DNA of 64,000 nt from an uncultured Salinisphaerales bacterium (GCA_913055805.1 CAJXLF010000003.1:1-64000), one strand, 5' to 3'; shown: positions 42,154-51,575, numbered from the stretch's first letter. Notes: a model not told the origin generated them from the sequence alone. Numbers and translations are program-made.

Positions 42154-43824
42154 TCAATTCACAGGAAATGCCGTCCAGTCCGCCAACCAGCTCCGGTTAA
42201 GCCCGGGACGCACAGCCCCCAGGTAGAGAGCCGATTCGTCCCAGAACTCTCCCTGCGGAATCGGCTGTGCTGCTGGCAAATTCTGCTGCTTGGGATCAGG
42301 CACCAACACCGGTGCTGTAGTATCCAGCGCCCCGATGCCCAGGCCAGTTCGGGCAGCTAGCATATTTCCGCGTTGAGGTGCTGTGAAATAGAGGATTTCG
42401 GAGAAACCTTCATCATCGTCGTTCTCGCCTTTCTCCGCCGAGAAGAAAAGCTTGCCCCCCGGACCAATCATGGACATCGCCACTCCGCGCAGACTCAGCA
42501 CATCATTCAAGGCCTGTGTGGCGGATTCACGCCCAATGATATCTATCGACTCGGTATTGAAACCACTCACAAGAAAATTACCGAAGGTGCCTGCGCTGCC
42601 CCGCCGAATGGTCATGGCACGCTGGCTCTTTTCGGCTTTGGGAGAAGCCAGCAGGGTAACGTTGAAGAATTGCGGCGCCGACCGCGGCAGCCTGTCCGGG
42701 TCTTGCTTCAGATTATCACCTTCAAACGCGTTATCACCGGTATCAGGGTGCATCTGCACAACCAGAAACTGCACGCGCCCCTGCCACCCCATATCCCAGT
42801 CGAAGGCGTCATCACCCGGCCCGGTAACGACAACATTGCGTAAATCCACCGTACCGCCAAAAACTTCCACACCGTCATCCAGTGCACGATGAACCTGAAC
42901 GTTGCGCACCACGGTACCGCTACCGCAGCCGCCCAGGGTCAGGCCGTTGAGTTCGTTATTGGCGTATACCTCGAAGCCGGCATATTCGATACGAGCGTAC
43001 TCGAGCACGCCACAACTGGACTCTGCCATCGTGCCTCCGAAATCACCTCGCGAGTCTTTGGCATCGATCCCTTCGATATGGGCATCCGGCACATTCACAG
43101 GGGCATTGCCAAGCATGACCACGCCGCCCCAGTCTCCCGCCTTGCGGCTACCCGGTAATTGAGCACTGGTAAATACAATGGGCGCATCTGGTCGGCCCCG
43201 TGCATGCAGACTGGCGTCCCGCGTCACCACCAGGGCCGACCCCGGCCGGCCCATAACCTGTACGCCGGGCTCCACCACCAGCTGCGCCCCGGCCTCGATG
43301 TAAACAATCTTGTCCAATATGTAGGTGTAGCCCGTCTGCCACACCGTGTCCTGCAAAATCGGCGCAGACACTACAATGTCGCGTGAACCCAGCCAGCCCA
43401 TTTTCCAGATACCGCCAGCCGCCGCGGCAGCCAGCAATATAAACAGAGCAGCGAAAGTCACTCCGCGTGGAGGGCCGGAACGCCGCGCGGCCGGGGGTGT
43501 CGCAGGCGGCAAACGAATAGCCGCCGCACCGTTACCCGATACGACAGAGGACTGGCCGTTATACGAACCGTTGGCGCCGTTTGGCCTGTGAATCAGATTA
43601 CCCTGAGGTCCCACTTCAAGCAGTGTTCTCGCCAGTGAACGCACTTCGGCATCGTCGGCCAGCGAGGTCTTGTTGAGAATCTCGTCGCGATAGTCCTGAT
43701 TATTCAGCATGCTGTTGAAATGCACGAATGGCAGGGCATCAGTCTTGTCCCGCTCGCATGCCTGCTTGAAGCGCCACAGCAGATGAACCACCTCGGCGCG
43801 CGACATTTCAGTGCCATGCTGCAT
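42154..43824 (-). CDS. Membrane-anchored beta-helix protein of unknown function
   Basis: This 556-residue protein starts at ATG 43824 after GGGGAG. Residues 1-85 are soluble and probably cytoplasmic (SRAEVVHLLWRFKQACERDK). One membrane helix follows at about residues 121-141 (GVTFAALFILLAAAAAGGIW). The remaining 400 residues are extracytoplasmic, with parallel beta-helix patterns: VYIEAGAQLVVEPGVQVMG, RKAGDWGGVVMLGNAPVN, and repeated turns such as GGTVDLRNVVVTGPGDDAFDWD. The GDWGGVV(M/I)LGNAP type motif occurs in secreted surface proteins of Bacteroidetes and marine bacteria. No catalytic site recognised. Confidence 0.75.
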   Translation of the reverse strand: MQHGTEMSRAEVVHLLWRFKQACERDKTDALPFVHFNSMLNNQDYRDEILNKTSLADDAEVRSLARTLLEVGPQGNLIHRPNGANGSYNGQSSVVSGNGAAAIRLPPATPPAARRSGPPRGVTFAALFILLAAAAAGGIWKMGWLGSRDIVVSAPILQDTVWQTGYTYILDKIVYIEAGAQLVVEPGVQVMGRPGSALVVTRDASLHARGRPDAPIVFTSAQLPGSRKAGDWGGVVMLGNAPVNVPDAHIEGIDAKDSRGDFGGTMAESSCGVLEYARIEYAGFEVYANNELNGLTLGGCGSGTVVRNVQVHRALDDGVEVFGGTVDLRNVVVTGPGDDAFDWDMGWQGRVQFLVVQMHPDTGDNAFEGDNLKQDPDRLPRSAPQFFNVTLLASPKAEKSQRAMTIRRGSAGTFGNFLVSGFNTESIDIIGRESATQALNDVLSLRGVAMSMIGPGGKLFFSAEKGENDDDEGFSEILYFTAPQRGNMLAARTGLGIGALDTTAPVLVPDPKQQNLPAAQPIPQGEFWDESALYLGAVRPGLNRSWLADWTAFPVN

Positions 43825-43927
43825 TTCAAACTCCCCAATCCATTCGAACCGGGAAGGCTATCGGGCAGAGATGACACTATGTTGACGGGCCAATGCCGTC
43901 AGTACGTAGCGGGAATGCTCCGGCTTT

Positions 43928-44626
43928 CTAGAAGCGGTAAGCAATCCCCAGGCTGATCACCGGATAGATCACGAAATCTTCCAGTTCATCCTCGAGTTCG
44001 TTTTCTTCTTCTTCCAGCGCTGACCGGCAGGCCGCACCCAGCAGCGCCGAATTCACGCAGCTGCCGTTGGAGGTCATTTCGATGTCGGGTGAACCCTGGT
44101 AATAGGCGCCGATGTCAAAGGTCAGGATCCAGCTCCTGGTCACGTCCAGCGGCTTGTCCCAGCCAATGCCCAGATAGGGGCCGAAATCCTCGACGTCAAT
44201 ATCGGTGCTGATGGTGCCCAATTCAGTGCGGGAAAAATTGTTACCCCCGACTTCACAGCCGCTGGGGTTATCGCAGGATGCCTCGACGCTGAAATCATTG
44301 TCGTTCAGCACAGCGCCACCGCTGACGCGGAAAACCCCGCCCCAGGGGTACCAGTCGGCCAGCAGTCCGAAGTTACTCAGCTGCAATTCGCTGGAGTAAC
44401 GCAGCTCGTCGTTGGGCACCCCATTGTTGTCCTCGGCATCCGTATCGATGTCGAGATCATAGAAATGGTAATTGCCGCGTACCCGCAGATAATCACTGAA
44501 GCGGTAGGACAGCTCCAGCCCGAGGCCATTGGTGCCCGCGTTGATACCGGCTTCCAGAGGTTTGTCGGCCGCTTGTACAGCCGCGCCGAACAGACAGATC
44601 AAAACAGCCAGACTGAGTCGCTTCAC
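43928..44626 (-). CDS. Outer-membrane beta-barrel protein
   Basis: This 232-residue protein starts with a signal peptide ending AVQAADKP. The mature part alternates hydrophobic and polar residues in strand pairs (GLGLELSYRFSDYLRVRGNYHFY, FGLLADWYPWGGVFRVSGG) and ends in IAYRF; a terminal phenylalanine is the outer-membrane assembly signal. An acidic stretch EEEENELEDELEDF lies near the C-terminus. It resembles the small OmpW-like or OmpA-like barrels but I do not assign a family. It follows minE with a 27-base gap. Confidence 0.85.
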   Translation of the reverse strand: MKRLSLAVLICLFGAAVQAADKPLEAGINAGTNGLGLELSYRFSDYLRVRGNYHFYDLDIDTDAEDNNGVPNDELRYSSELQLSNFGLLADWYPWGGVFRVSGGAVLNDNDFSVEASCDNPSGCEVGGNNFSRTELGTISTDIDVEDFGPYLGIGWDKPLDVTRSWILTFDIGAYYQGSPDIEMTSNGSCVNSALLGAACRSALEEEENELEDELEDFVIYPVISLGIAYRF

Positions 44627-44653
44627 GTCTCTCTCCTGGTGACCGCGGCCACT

Positions 44654-44914
44654 TTATTTATGTTCAGGCAGAGTGATATTGAGTTCCAGCACTTCCAGTT
44701 CGCCATCGCGCTCAATACCGATATTGACCGCGTCCTCATTCACCTGCACGTATTTGCGAATCACCCGCAGCAGGTCCTTCTGCAGTTTGGGGAAATAGTC
44801 GGGATGGTCCCGACCACTATGGCGCTGATGCGCCACAATCACCTGCAGCCGCTCCTTGGCCAGGCTGGCCGAGCCCTTGCGCTCCTCGCCGCGGAATAGT
44901 TTCAGCCAGTCCAT
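44654..44914 (-). CDS. minE: Cell division topological specificity factor MinE
   Basis: MinE drives pole-to-pole oscillation of MinD, placing the division site at mid-cell. The 86-residue protein shows the N-terminal membrane-targeting segment MDWLKLFRG, then the MinD-contacting AKERLQVIVAHQRH and the dimerisation domain LEVLELNITLP. It lies 2 bases after minD, in the conserved minCDE order. Confidence 0.97.
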   Translation of the reverse strand: MDWLKLFRGEERKGSASLAKERLQVIVAHQRHSGRDHPDYFPKLQKDLLRVIRKYVQVNEDAVNIGIERDGELEVLELNITLPEHK

Positions 44915-44916
44915 GA

Positions 44917-45723
44917 TTATTTACCCAGCAAGCGGTTGAGAAAGCCCTTCTTCTCGGCTTCCAGAAAACGATGCGGCCTGTCTTCACCCAGGAAGCGGTC
45001 AACCATATCGCCATAGGCCAGGCCCGGCTTGCTCTCTTCGTTCAACACCACCGGCACACCGGAATTCGAAGCATTGAGCACGTCCTCCGACTCGGGGATC
45101 ACACCCAGCAGGTCAATGGCCAGAATTTCGCAGACATCCTCGACGCTGAGCATTTCGCCTTCGGCTACGCGGCTCGGCACATAACGCGTCAGCACCAGGT
45201 GCTCCTTGACCCGCTCACCCTTCTCGGCACGCTGGGTCTTGCTGGCCAGTATGCCCAGCACTCGGTCGGAGTCACGCACGGAAGAGACTTCCGGATTGGT
45301 CACCACGACCGCCTCATCAGCGTAGTACATGGCCATCAGGGCGCCCTTTTCGATACCGGCGGGCGAGTCACAGATGATGTACTCGAAATCCTCGGACAGC
45401 TCTTCCAGCACGCGGCCCACACCGGCCTGGCTCAGGGCGTCCTTGTCACGGGTCTGTGAAGCGGCCAGCACATAGAGATTATCAATGCGCTTGTCCTTGA
45501 TCAGGGCCTGCTTGAGATTGGCTTCCTTGGTGATGACGTTGACGAAGTCAAACACCACGCGCCGTTCGCAACCCATGATCAAATCCAGATTACGCAGACC
45601 CACATCGAAATCGATGACCACGGTCTTGTGCCCGCGCAATGCCAGCCCGGTGGCAAAGGAGGCGCTGGTGGTGGTCTTGCCGACGCCACCCTTACCGGAG
45701 GTCACTACAATGATCTTAGCCAC
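44917..45723 (-). CDS. minD: Septum site-determining ATPase MinD
   Basis: MinD is a membrane-bound ATPase that recruits MinC and is released by MinE. From GTG 45723 the 268-residue protein begins AKIIVVTSGKGGVGKTTTSA, a deviant Walker A motif with two lysines. The C-terminus FLNRLLGK region (EKKGFLNRLLGK) is the amphipathic membrane-targeting helix. GGAG lies upstream of the GTG. A longer in-frame extension to 45837 overlaps minC and is unlikely. Confidence 0.97.
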   Translation of the reverse strand: MAKIIVVTSGKGGVGKTTTSASFATGLALRGHKTVVIDFDVGLRNLDLIMGCERRVVFDFVNVITKEANLKQALIKDKRIDNLYVLAASQTRDKDALSQAGVGRVLEELSEDFEYIICDSPAGIEKGALMAMYYADEAVVVTNPEVSSVRDSDRVLGILASKTQRAEKGERVKEHLVLTRYVPSRVAEGEMLSVEDVCEILAIDLLGVIPESEDVLNASNSGVPVVLNEESKPGLAYGDMVDRFLGEDRPHRFLEAEKKGFLNRLLGK

Positions 45724-45740
45724 TACAACTCCTTGAATAA

Positions 45741-46487
45741 TCAGAGCGGAGCGATTTCGAGCCGCTCGCCCTCCAGAAAAATTTGTGCCGCCCGGCCGGC
45801 CAGCTTGGCATTGATATCCTCGCTGATCTTGTAGCAACCGGCTACCGATACCAGCTCGGCACTCAACTCGCGGCAGAAAATACGGGCGCTTTCGTCACCC
45901 TGCACGCCGGCCAGCGCACGGCCGCGCAGGGCGCCGTAGACATGTATATTGCCGTCGGCCAGCACCTCGGCGCCCGGGCTCACCGCGCCCAGCACCACCA
46001 GGTCCCCGCCGCGGGCATACACCTGCTGCCCCGAACGCACGGGATCGGATACCACCTTGGTGGCATTGCGCGCCGCTTTTGCCGGCGGCGCCGCTGCCGT
46101 GATCGGCTGGGCGGATGCGGATTCCGCAGACGACTCCGCTACCGTGGCTTCCGCCTTGCGTGCAGCCTTGGGGTCATTGATCACTCCCAGACCCGCCTGG
46201 GCCGCCTGCGTCGCCACGGCGGCGCTGGGCTGAAACACCGCAACCGGCACCAAACCGTATCGCCGCAGCATCTCCACCAGCGGCGGCAAATCGATGCCGT
46301 CCACCGCCACATCCAGCAAAACCGGCATATTGCGGAAGAAATCCGCAGCACGCTGCACCTTGGCAGCCAGCGCGGGTTCGGTCTGATTGAGGTCGGCGGA
46401 ATTCAGTTTGAGCACTGACAGAGTCAGCATGCGGCCTTTGAATTCAACGGCGTCGGTAGCGGCGGTTTGTGCTGAAAAATCAGGCAT
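45741..46487 (-). CDS. minC: Septum site-determining protein MinC
   Basis: MinC inhibits FtsZ polymerisation away from mid-cell. The 248-residue protein has an N-terminal FtsZ-binding domain (residues about 10-110) and a C-terminal beta-helix domain starting near [20 protein letters not shown] and running to [15 protein letters not shown]; the [12 protein letters not shown] and [15 protein letters not shown] blocks are typical. Between them is an alanine-rich linker (residues about 115-150). It starts the minCDE operon. Confidence 0.95.
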   Translation of the reverse strand: MPDFSAQTAATDAVEFKGRMLTLSVLKLNSADLNQTEPALAAKVQRAADFFRNMPVLLDVAVDGIDLPPLVEMLRRYGLVPVAVFQPSAAVATQAAQAGLGVINDPKAARKAEATVAESSAESASAQPITAAAPPAKAARNATKVVSDPVRSGQQVYARGGDLVVLGAVSPGAEVLADGNIHVYGALRGRALAGVQGDESARIFCRELSAELVSVAGCYKISEDINAKLAGRAAQIFLEGERLEIAPL

Positions 46488-46604
46488 GGGGACTCGGCAT
46501 GAATAGTCCGCGGCATTATAGGGGCTGCGGCTTTCAAGTGCACTGCAGCATCAGGCTTTGCGGTGAAGGCGTTTTTGGCCTAGTTTGTGCTTAAGCCTTT
46601 ATTA

Positions 46605-48098
46605 ATGAACAAGGTTATGCCCTTTAACTGGCAGCAATATCGTCCTGGTGAATTCTACGACGAGCTGTTCGCCGCCCCCGGCGAGCCGCGACCCGCTGCG
46701 CAGGACCTTATTAACTATCTTTCCCAGCTCTCGCCCGAAGAACTCAAGCACCGCCGCACCACAGCCGACCTGACCATCAAACTGATGGGCATTACCTTCA
46801 CGGTATACAGCGAAGGCCAGATGATTGACCGCGCATGGCCCTTCGACATTATTCCGCGCATCATCCCCCTGAGCGAGTGGCGCCAGGTGGAAGCCGGGCT
46901 GAAACAGCGGGTCGAAGCCCTGAACCTTTTTATTCAGGACATATACAACGGCCAGAAAATCATCAAGGACAAGGTATTCCCCAGGCACTTGCTGGAACGC
47001 TCCACCAATTTCCGCAAGCAATGCCTGGGCATTACCCCACCGCTGAATGTCTGGGCGCATATCTGCGGCACCGATCTGGTGCGCGATGCAGACGGTGTTT
47101 TCTATGTACTGGAAGACAACCTGCGCGTACCTTCCGGCGTGTCCTACATGCTGGAGAACCGTCTGGTCACCAAGCGCGTGTTTCCCGAGGTGTTCTCCAC
47201 CACCAACATCATGCCGGTGGACGATTACACCACCCAGTTGTATGAAACACTGGCGGAACTGTCACCGCGCAAGAATGAACAGCCCACCATCGCCCTGCTA
47301 ACGCCCGGCATCTATAACTCGGCGTATTTCGAGCACGCCTACCTCGCGCAGCAGATGGGTATTGAACTGGTCATCGGATCGGACCTGTATACCGGCGACG
47401 ACGACTGCGTCTACATGCGCACCATTGAAGGTCCGGAACGGGTAGATGTGATCTACCGGCGCATCGACGACCTGTTCCTGGACCCGGAAGCCTTCCGCAA
47501 GGATTCCGTACTCGGCTCACCAGGGCTGATGCGCGCCTGGCTCAAGGGCAAGGTGGCTCTGGCCAATGCCCCCGGCGCAGGCGTGGCCGACGACAAGGTG
47601 GTCTACACCTATGTGCCGGACATCATCAAATACTATCTGGATGAGGATCCGATTCTGCCGAACGTGCCGTCCTACCGTTGCTACCTGAAAAAAGAACGCG
47701 ATCATGTACTCGCCAACCTCGACAAGCTGGTGGTCAAACCCGCCAACGAATCCGGTGGCTACGGCATGCTGGTGGGTCCAAAGTCGACCAGGCCGGAAAG
47801 AAAGAAATTCGCTGAGCTGATCAAGGACAAACCCCGTAATTACATCGCCCAGCCCACTCTGGCCCTGTCCACGGCGCCCACCATAGCCGGCCGCGGCATA
47901 GCACCCCGGCACCTGGATCTGCGGCCCTTCATCCTGTCTGGCAAAAGCCGGCATGTCACCACTGGCGGCCTGACCCGCGTGGCCATGCGCAAGGGCTCAC
48001 TGGTGGTCAACAGCTCACAGGGCGGCGGCAGCAAGGACACCTGGATTGTGGATACCGGCAAGCCGGCAGGCAAAACCGGCAAAAAGGGTAAAGGCTGA
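46605..48098 (+). CDS. Circularly permuted ATP-grasp protein (Anbu-associated)
   Basis: This 497-residue protein begins MNKVMPFNWQQYRPGEFYDEL; the ATG at 46605 is chosen, with another at 46617 possible. It belongs to the circularly permuted ATP-grasp type (DUF404/DUF407), with MGITFTVYSEGQMIDRAWPFDIIPRIIP, cited by its core TFTVYSEG, and the ATP-grasp segments KLVVKPANESGGYGMLVGP and NYIAQPTLALSTAPT. These proteins probably form peptide-like bonds. In many bacteria they are coded with alpha-E, a transglutaminase-like protein and the Anbu protease. The next gene overlaps its stop by 1 base. Confidence 0.93.
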   Translation: MNKVMPFNWQQYRPGEFYDELFAAPGEPRPAAQDLINYLSQLSPEELKHRRTTADLTIKLMGITFTVYSEGQMIDRAWPFDIIPRIIPLSEWRQVEAGLKQRVEALNLFIQDIYNGQKIIKDKVFPRHLLERSTNFRKQCLGITPPLNVWAHICGTDLVRDADGVFYVLEDNLRVPSGVSYMLENRLVTKRVFPEVFSTTNIMPVDDYTTQLYETLAELSPRKNEQPTIALLTPGIYNSAYFEHAYLAQQMGIELVIGSDLYTGDDDCVYMRTIEGPERVDVIYRRIDDLFLDPEAFRKDSVLGSPGLMRAWLKGKVALANAPGAGVADDKVVYTYVPDIIKYYLDEDPILPNVPSYRCYLKKERDHVLANLDKLVVKPANESGGYGMLVGPKSTRPERKKFAELIKDKPRNYIAQPTLALSTAPTIAGRGIAPRHLDLRPFILSGKSRHVTTGGLTRVAMRKGSLVVNSSQGGGSKDTWIVDTGKPAGKTGKKGKG

Positions 48099-49024
48099 TG
48101 CTTTCGCGCGTTGCCGAAAATCTCTACTGGTTCGGCCGCTACCTGGAACGGGCCGAAAACACCGCCCGCCTGATCAACGTCAACACTTATTTGCTGCTCG
48201 ACCTGCCACGTCTTATCACGCCCGGCTGGCTGCCGCTGGTTGAAATGACGGGCGGCGAACGGGCCTTTGCCAAGGCCTACAAGGAAGCGACTGAAGCCAA
48301 TGTACTGCGCTTCATGATCATTGATCCGGAAAACCCCGACTCCATTCTCAGCAATCTGAAAAAAGCGCGCGAGAACCTGCGCACCACGCGTGACGTAACA
48401 CCGCGCGAAGTCTGGGAACTGGTGAATGATCTTTACTACGACGTGCGGGACCAGGGTTACCGCGCCATTCCGCGCCAGCACCGTCATGATCACCTGACGG
48501 AAATCATCCGCGATGTGCAGCTCATCACCGGCACGCTGTTTACCAGCACCAGTTACGACACTGCCTTCCGTTTTATCCGCATGGGTTTCAATATCGAGCA
48601 GGCGGACATGACCACCCGCATTCTGGATGTCACCTCGGCCGACCTGTTGCCACATCAGCATGATGAACTGGCGTCACTGCAGAACATCCAGTGGATGAGC
48701 GTGCTCAAGTCGCTCACGGCCTACCAGATGTACCGCCGGCATGTCCGCCTGCGCGTCAGCGGGCCGTCAGTTATCCGGTTCCTGCTACAGAATTCCGACT
48801 TCCCTCGGGCGGTGCATTTCAGCCTGCTGCGCATCACTTCGCAGTTGCATACCCTGCCCAATCACAAGAAGCCCCTGCATCATGTCGACCGGCTCAAGCA
48901 TCTGATTCAGGATGCAGATGTACGCGCCCTGAGCGAACACGGACTGCATGAATTCGTGGATGAAATACAGCGCGAATTGTTCGAGCTGAACGACAGTATC
49001 GGCCAGACCTACTTCTATTCCTGA
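48098..49024 (+). CDS. Alpha-E domain protein
   Basis: This 308-residue all-helical protein is the usual partner of the circularly permuted ATP-grasp protein. It starts MLSRVAENLYWFGRYLERAENTARLINVN, recognisable by its ENLYWFGRYLERAE signature. Further conserved pieces are YYDVRDQGYRAIPRQHRHDH and SFTSTSYDTAFRF-like residues (TGTLFTSTSYDTAFRFIRMG). Molecular function is unproven; it is suspected to act with the ATP-grasp enzyme. Its stop is 3 bases from the convergent Anbu gene stop. Confidence 0.93.
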   Translation: MLSRVAENLYWFGRYLERAENTARLINVNTYLLLDLPRLITPGWLPLVEMTGGERAFAKAYKEATEANVLRFMIIDPENPDSILSNLKKARENLRTTRDVTPREVWELVNDLYYDVRDQGYRAIPRQHRHDHLTEIIRDVQLITGTLFTSTSYDTAFRFIRMGFNIEQADMTTRILDVTSADLLPHQHDELASLQNIQWMSVLKSLTAYQMYRRHVRLRVSGPSVIRFLLQNSDFPRAVHFSLLRITSQLHTLPNHKKPLHHVDRLKHLIQDADVRALSEHGLHEFVDEIQRELFELNDSIGQTYFYS

Positions 49025-49027
49025 TCT

Positions 49028-49825
49028 CTACTGCTGCTGAACCTGCTGCTGCGGCAGCATGATTTCTTCCTGCTGCTCCCTGGACTCCTCCTTTTCCCAG
49101 TAGAAGCGCGGCAAGGCCTGGAAAGCCATTTCCAGCTGCCGCGTCCATTCCGCCTGCAGCTGGTTGTAGAAAGGATCGCTGTAGTCGAACTGCATGCGAT
49201 GATCGATTTCCAGGCTATCGCGCCGGTAGACAATAACGTCCAGCGGCGGACCAACAGAAATATTGCTGCGCATGGTGGACTCCAGCGACACCAGGGCGCA
49301 TCGGGTAGCATCGCCCAGGCTGACATGCGGCCGGATGATACGATCCAGAATCGGCTTGCCGTACTTGCTTTCGCCAATCTGCAGGAACGGCATTTCCGGC
49401 GCCGGTGAAATACAGTTACCGGCCGGGTAGATCATGTAAAGCGTAGGCTCCTCACCGGCAATCTGCCCGGCCAGGATGAAGGTGCTTTCCAGATGCAGGC
49501 TCTCGCCTTCCTTGTCCTTGCCCGGCACATTCTCGCGCGCCTCCACGCCCAGCCGGCCAATGTATTCCGCAGCATCAAACATATGCCGCACGGTCAGGAG
49601 ATTCTCTGCAGCCTCCGGGTTCTCCAGGTCGTCCTGAATCTGGGTCAGTACCGCCTGGGTGGTCGCCAGATTGCCCGAAGCCAGCAGAATGAAGACCCGG
49701 TTACCCGGAAACTCGAAACTGTGCAGCTTGTTATAGGTACGCACGTCGTCCACGCTGGCGCTGGTGCGCCGGTCGCCCGCCAGCACCAGTCCGTCATTGA
49801 CCTTGATACCCAGACAATAAGTCAT
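49028..49825 (-). CDS. Anbu/proteasome-type protease
   Basis: This 265-residue protein belongs to the Anbu (ancestral beta-subunit, bacterial proteasome homologue) group. Thr2 directly after the initiator Met (MTYCLGIKVNDG) would be the nucleophile. Lysine/aspartate in GLVLAGDRRTSASVDD and the CALVSLESTMRSNISVGPPLDV block complete the fold. The last 30 residues are unusually rich in Glu and Gln (KEESREQQEE, LPQQQVQQQ). It is convergent with the ATP-grasp/alpha-E pair, overlapping neither. The transglutaminase-like gene of the usual set is not found beside it. Confidence 0.92.
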   Translation of the reverse strand: MTYCLGIKVNDGLVLAGDRRTSASVDDVRTYNKLHSFEFPGNRVFILLASGNLATTQAVLTQIQDDLENPEAAENLLTVRHMFDAAEYIGRLGVEARENVPGKDKEGESLHLESTFILAGQIAGEEPTLYMIYPAGNCISPAPEMPFLQIGESKYGKPILDRIIRPHVSLGDATRCALVSLESTMRSNISVGPPLDVIVYRRDSLEIDHRMQFDYSDPFYNQLQAEWTRQLEMAFQALPRFYWEKEESREQQEEIMLPQQQVQQQ

Positions 49826-50018
49826 GTTGTGCCCTTAGCAGTGAATACCGTCATTCTAGGCCGACTTGGATGGGCCTGCCATTCCACCCATATGCAAGAA
49901 ACGGGCGCAAAAAGGGACGGAATAATACGGAATACCCGAGAGTCTACATGAAGCTATACCTTGCCCCGCCAGCGTGGCACACTCCATACCAACTGGTATC
50001 TAAAACAAGGAGACAGCC

Positions 50019-50624
50019 ATGTCCAACAAGACCATCGAATTTTTCTGGGACGCTGCGAGCCCTTATACCTATTTCGCTTCCACGCAGATTGAAGGTATTG
50101 CCGAGCGCAGTGGCGCCACGGTGGAATGGAAGCCCTTCCTGATTGGCGCGGCCTTCAAGGCCACCGGTAATTCACCGCCGGCCATGGCCGTGCCTGCCAA
50201 GGGCAAATACATGATGACCGACCTGAAGCTCAGCGCCGGTTACCTCGGAATTCCAATCACCATGCCGGCTTCTTTCCCCATCAACAGCCTGCTGCCGATG
50301 CGGTTTTCGCTGGCCGCCATGCATGGCGACAAGGGAGCGGAACTGGCCAAGGCCGTAATGCACGCGCACTGGGGCGAGGGCAAGGATGTAAGCCAGCCCG
50401 AAGTCCTGTCAGAGATCGCCGGCAGCCTTGGCCTGGATGGTGAAGCCCTGTTGGCCGCTACACAGGACCAGTCCATCAAGGATGAACTCAAGGCCAACTG
50501 TGAAAGCGCCATCAGTCGTGGCGCCTTCGGTGCACCCACCTTCTTCGTGGGCGACACCATGTTCTGGGGACACGACCGCCTGCCGATCCTGGAAGCCTTC
50601 CTGCAGGGCAAGCTGGCCGCCTGA
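50019..50624 (+). CDS. 2-hydroxychromene-2-carboxylate isomerase-like (DsbA fold)
   Basis: This 201-residue DsbA-fold protein of the HCCA isomerase/kappa GST group starts KTIEFFWDAASPYTYFAST, where a serine (SPYTY) replaces the CxxC of thiol oxidoreductases and binds glutathione. The C-terminal end has RGAFGAPTFFVGDTMFWGHDRL, typical of the group (core GAFGAPTFFV). Members isomerise aromatic catabolites using glutathione, but no aromatic degradation genes are nearby, so the substrate is unknown. AAGGAGA precedes the start. Confidence 0.9.
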   Translation: MSNKTIEFFWDAASPYTYFASTQIEGIAERSGATVEWKPFLIGAAFKATGNSPPAMAVPAKGKYMMTDLKLSAGYLGIPITMPASFPINSLLPMRFSLAAMHGDKGAELAKAVMHAHWGEGKDVSQPEVLSEIAGSLGLDGEALLAATQDQSIKDELKANCESAISRGAFGAPTFFVGDTMFWGHDRLPILEAFLQGKLAA

Positions 50625-50638
50625 TCGCGGATCAACGA

Positions 50639-50666
50639 GGCCGCATGCCATTTGCGGCATGCGGCC
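50639..50666. repeat. Perfect hairpin between isomerase and hydrolase genes
   Basis: GGCCGCATGCC (50639-50649) and GGCATGCGGCC (50656-50666) form an 11-base perfect stem with a 6-base loop. There is no T-run, so it is not a standard terminator; it may limit read-through or stabilise mRNA. Confidence 0.6.
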
Positions 50667-50686
50667 CTGGTTAGCAAGAGAACGAT

Positions 50687-51550
50687 ATGAAACCTTCCCG
50701 CTCAGAGTTCCTGGACATCCGCGGCCTGCGCTATCACCTGCGCTGCTGGGGTCCGGACACAGCCCCGCCTCTGGTCATCCTGCATGGCTGGATGGATGTC
50801 TCCAACAGCTTCCAGTTCGTGGTGGATGCGCTGCAGTCGGAATGGCGGGTAATCGCACCGGATCTGCGCGGCTTCGGACTCACCGAATGGGCGCCCGACA
50901 CCTACTGGTTTCCCGAGTACTATGCCGATCTGGAAGCCATTCTGGATACGCTGACACCTGACGCCGCCGTCAATCTGGCAGGCCATAGCATGGGCTCCCA
51001 GGTCGCCAGCATGTACGCCGGCATTCGTCCGGAGCGCATCAGCAAACTCATCGTTCTGGACGGCCTCAATGTGCCGGACATGCCTCCTGAACTGGCGCCC
51101 AAGCGTCTGCGCAAATGGCTGGATCAGATCAAGGAACCCCAAAGTCACAAGGACTATGACGATTTCGAAGCCCTGGCCGAACGTATACGCAAACACCACG
51201 CCGGGCTTTCGCCGGAACGCGCCCTGCAAGTCGCCCGGGGTTGGGGGCAGCGCAACCAGGCAGGCAGGGTAGAACTGGTGGGTGACCCCAAACACCGTAT
51301 TCACGGCCCTTCGCTTTATCGCCTGGCCGAAGCCGAAGCCGTGTGGAAAGAAGTCACGGCCCCTGCCCTGTGCATCGACGGCGCCACTTCACCCATGTTC
51401 AAGATGCTGGGTGAAGAGGAAGTCAGCCGGCGCCGCGCAACCTTCAGGGATTCACGTACCGTCGTGATTCCCGACTGCGGCCACATGGTGCATTTCGATG
51501 CACCGGAGACGGTAGCGGCCACCATGGAGCAATTTCTGCTTGACACTTAA
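50687..51550 (+). CDS. Alpha/beta-fold hydrolase
   Basis: This 287-residue cytoplasmic enzyme has VILHGWMDVSNSFQFVVDAL (oxyanion-hole HGW), nucleophile serine in LAGHSMGSQVASMYA, and catalytic histidine in PDCGHMVHFDAPE. The acid residue is probably in the CIDGATSPMFK region. It is an esterase or lyase-like hydrolase; substrate unknown. The 136-base gap downstream to hemP contains the Fur operator, so it is not part of the heme operon. Confidence 0.9.
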   Translation: MKPSRSEFLDIRGLRYHLRCWGPDTAPPLVILHGWMDVSNSFQFVVDALQSEWRVIAPDLRGFGLTEWAPDTYWFPEYYADLEAILDTLTPDAAVNLAGHSMGSQVASMYAGIRPERISKLIVLDGLNVPDMPPELAPKRLRKWLDQIKEPQSHKDYDDFEALAERIRKHHAGLSPERALQVARGWGQRNQAGRVELVGDPKHRIHGPSLYRLAEAEAVWKEVTAPALCIDGATSPMFKMLGEEEVSRRRATFRDSRTVVIPDCGHMVHFDAPETVAATMEQFLLDT

Positions 51551-51569
51551 ATGATAATGATTATCATTT
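51549..51569 (+). promoter_or_regulatory. Fur box (perfect 21-base palindrome)
   Basis: AAATGATAATGATTATCATTT is perfectly symmetrical around G51559 and closely matches the Fur consensus GATAATGATAATCATTATC. It begins inside the stop region of the hydrolase gene and ends 6 bases before the hemP ATG, so Fur would block hemP and the downstream heme operon when iron is sufficient. Confidence 0.92.
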
Positions 51570-51575
51570 GTGTTC

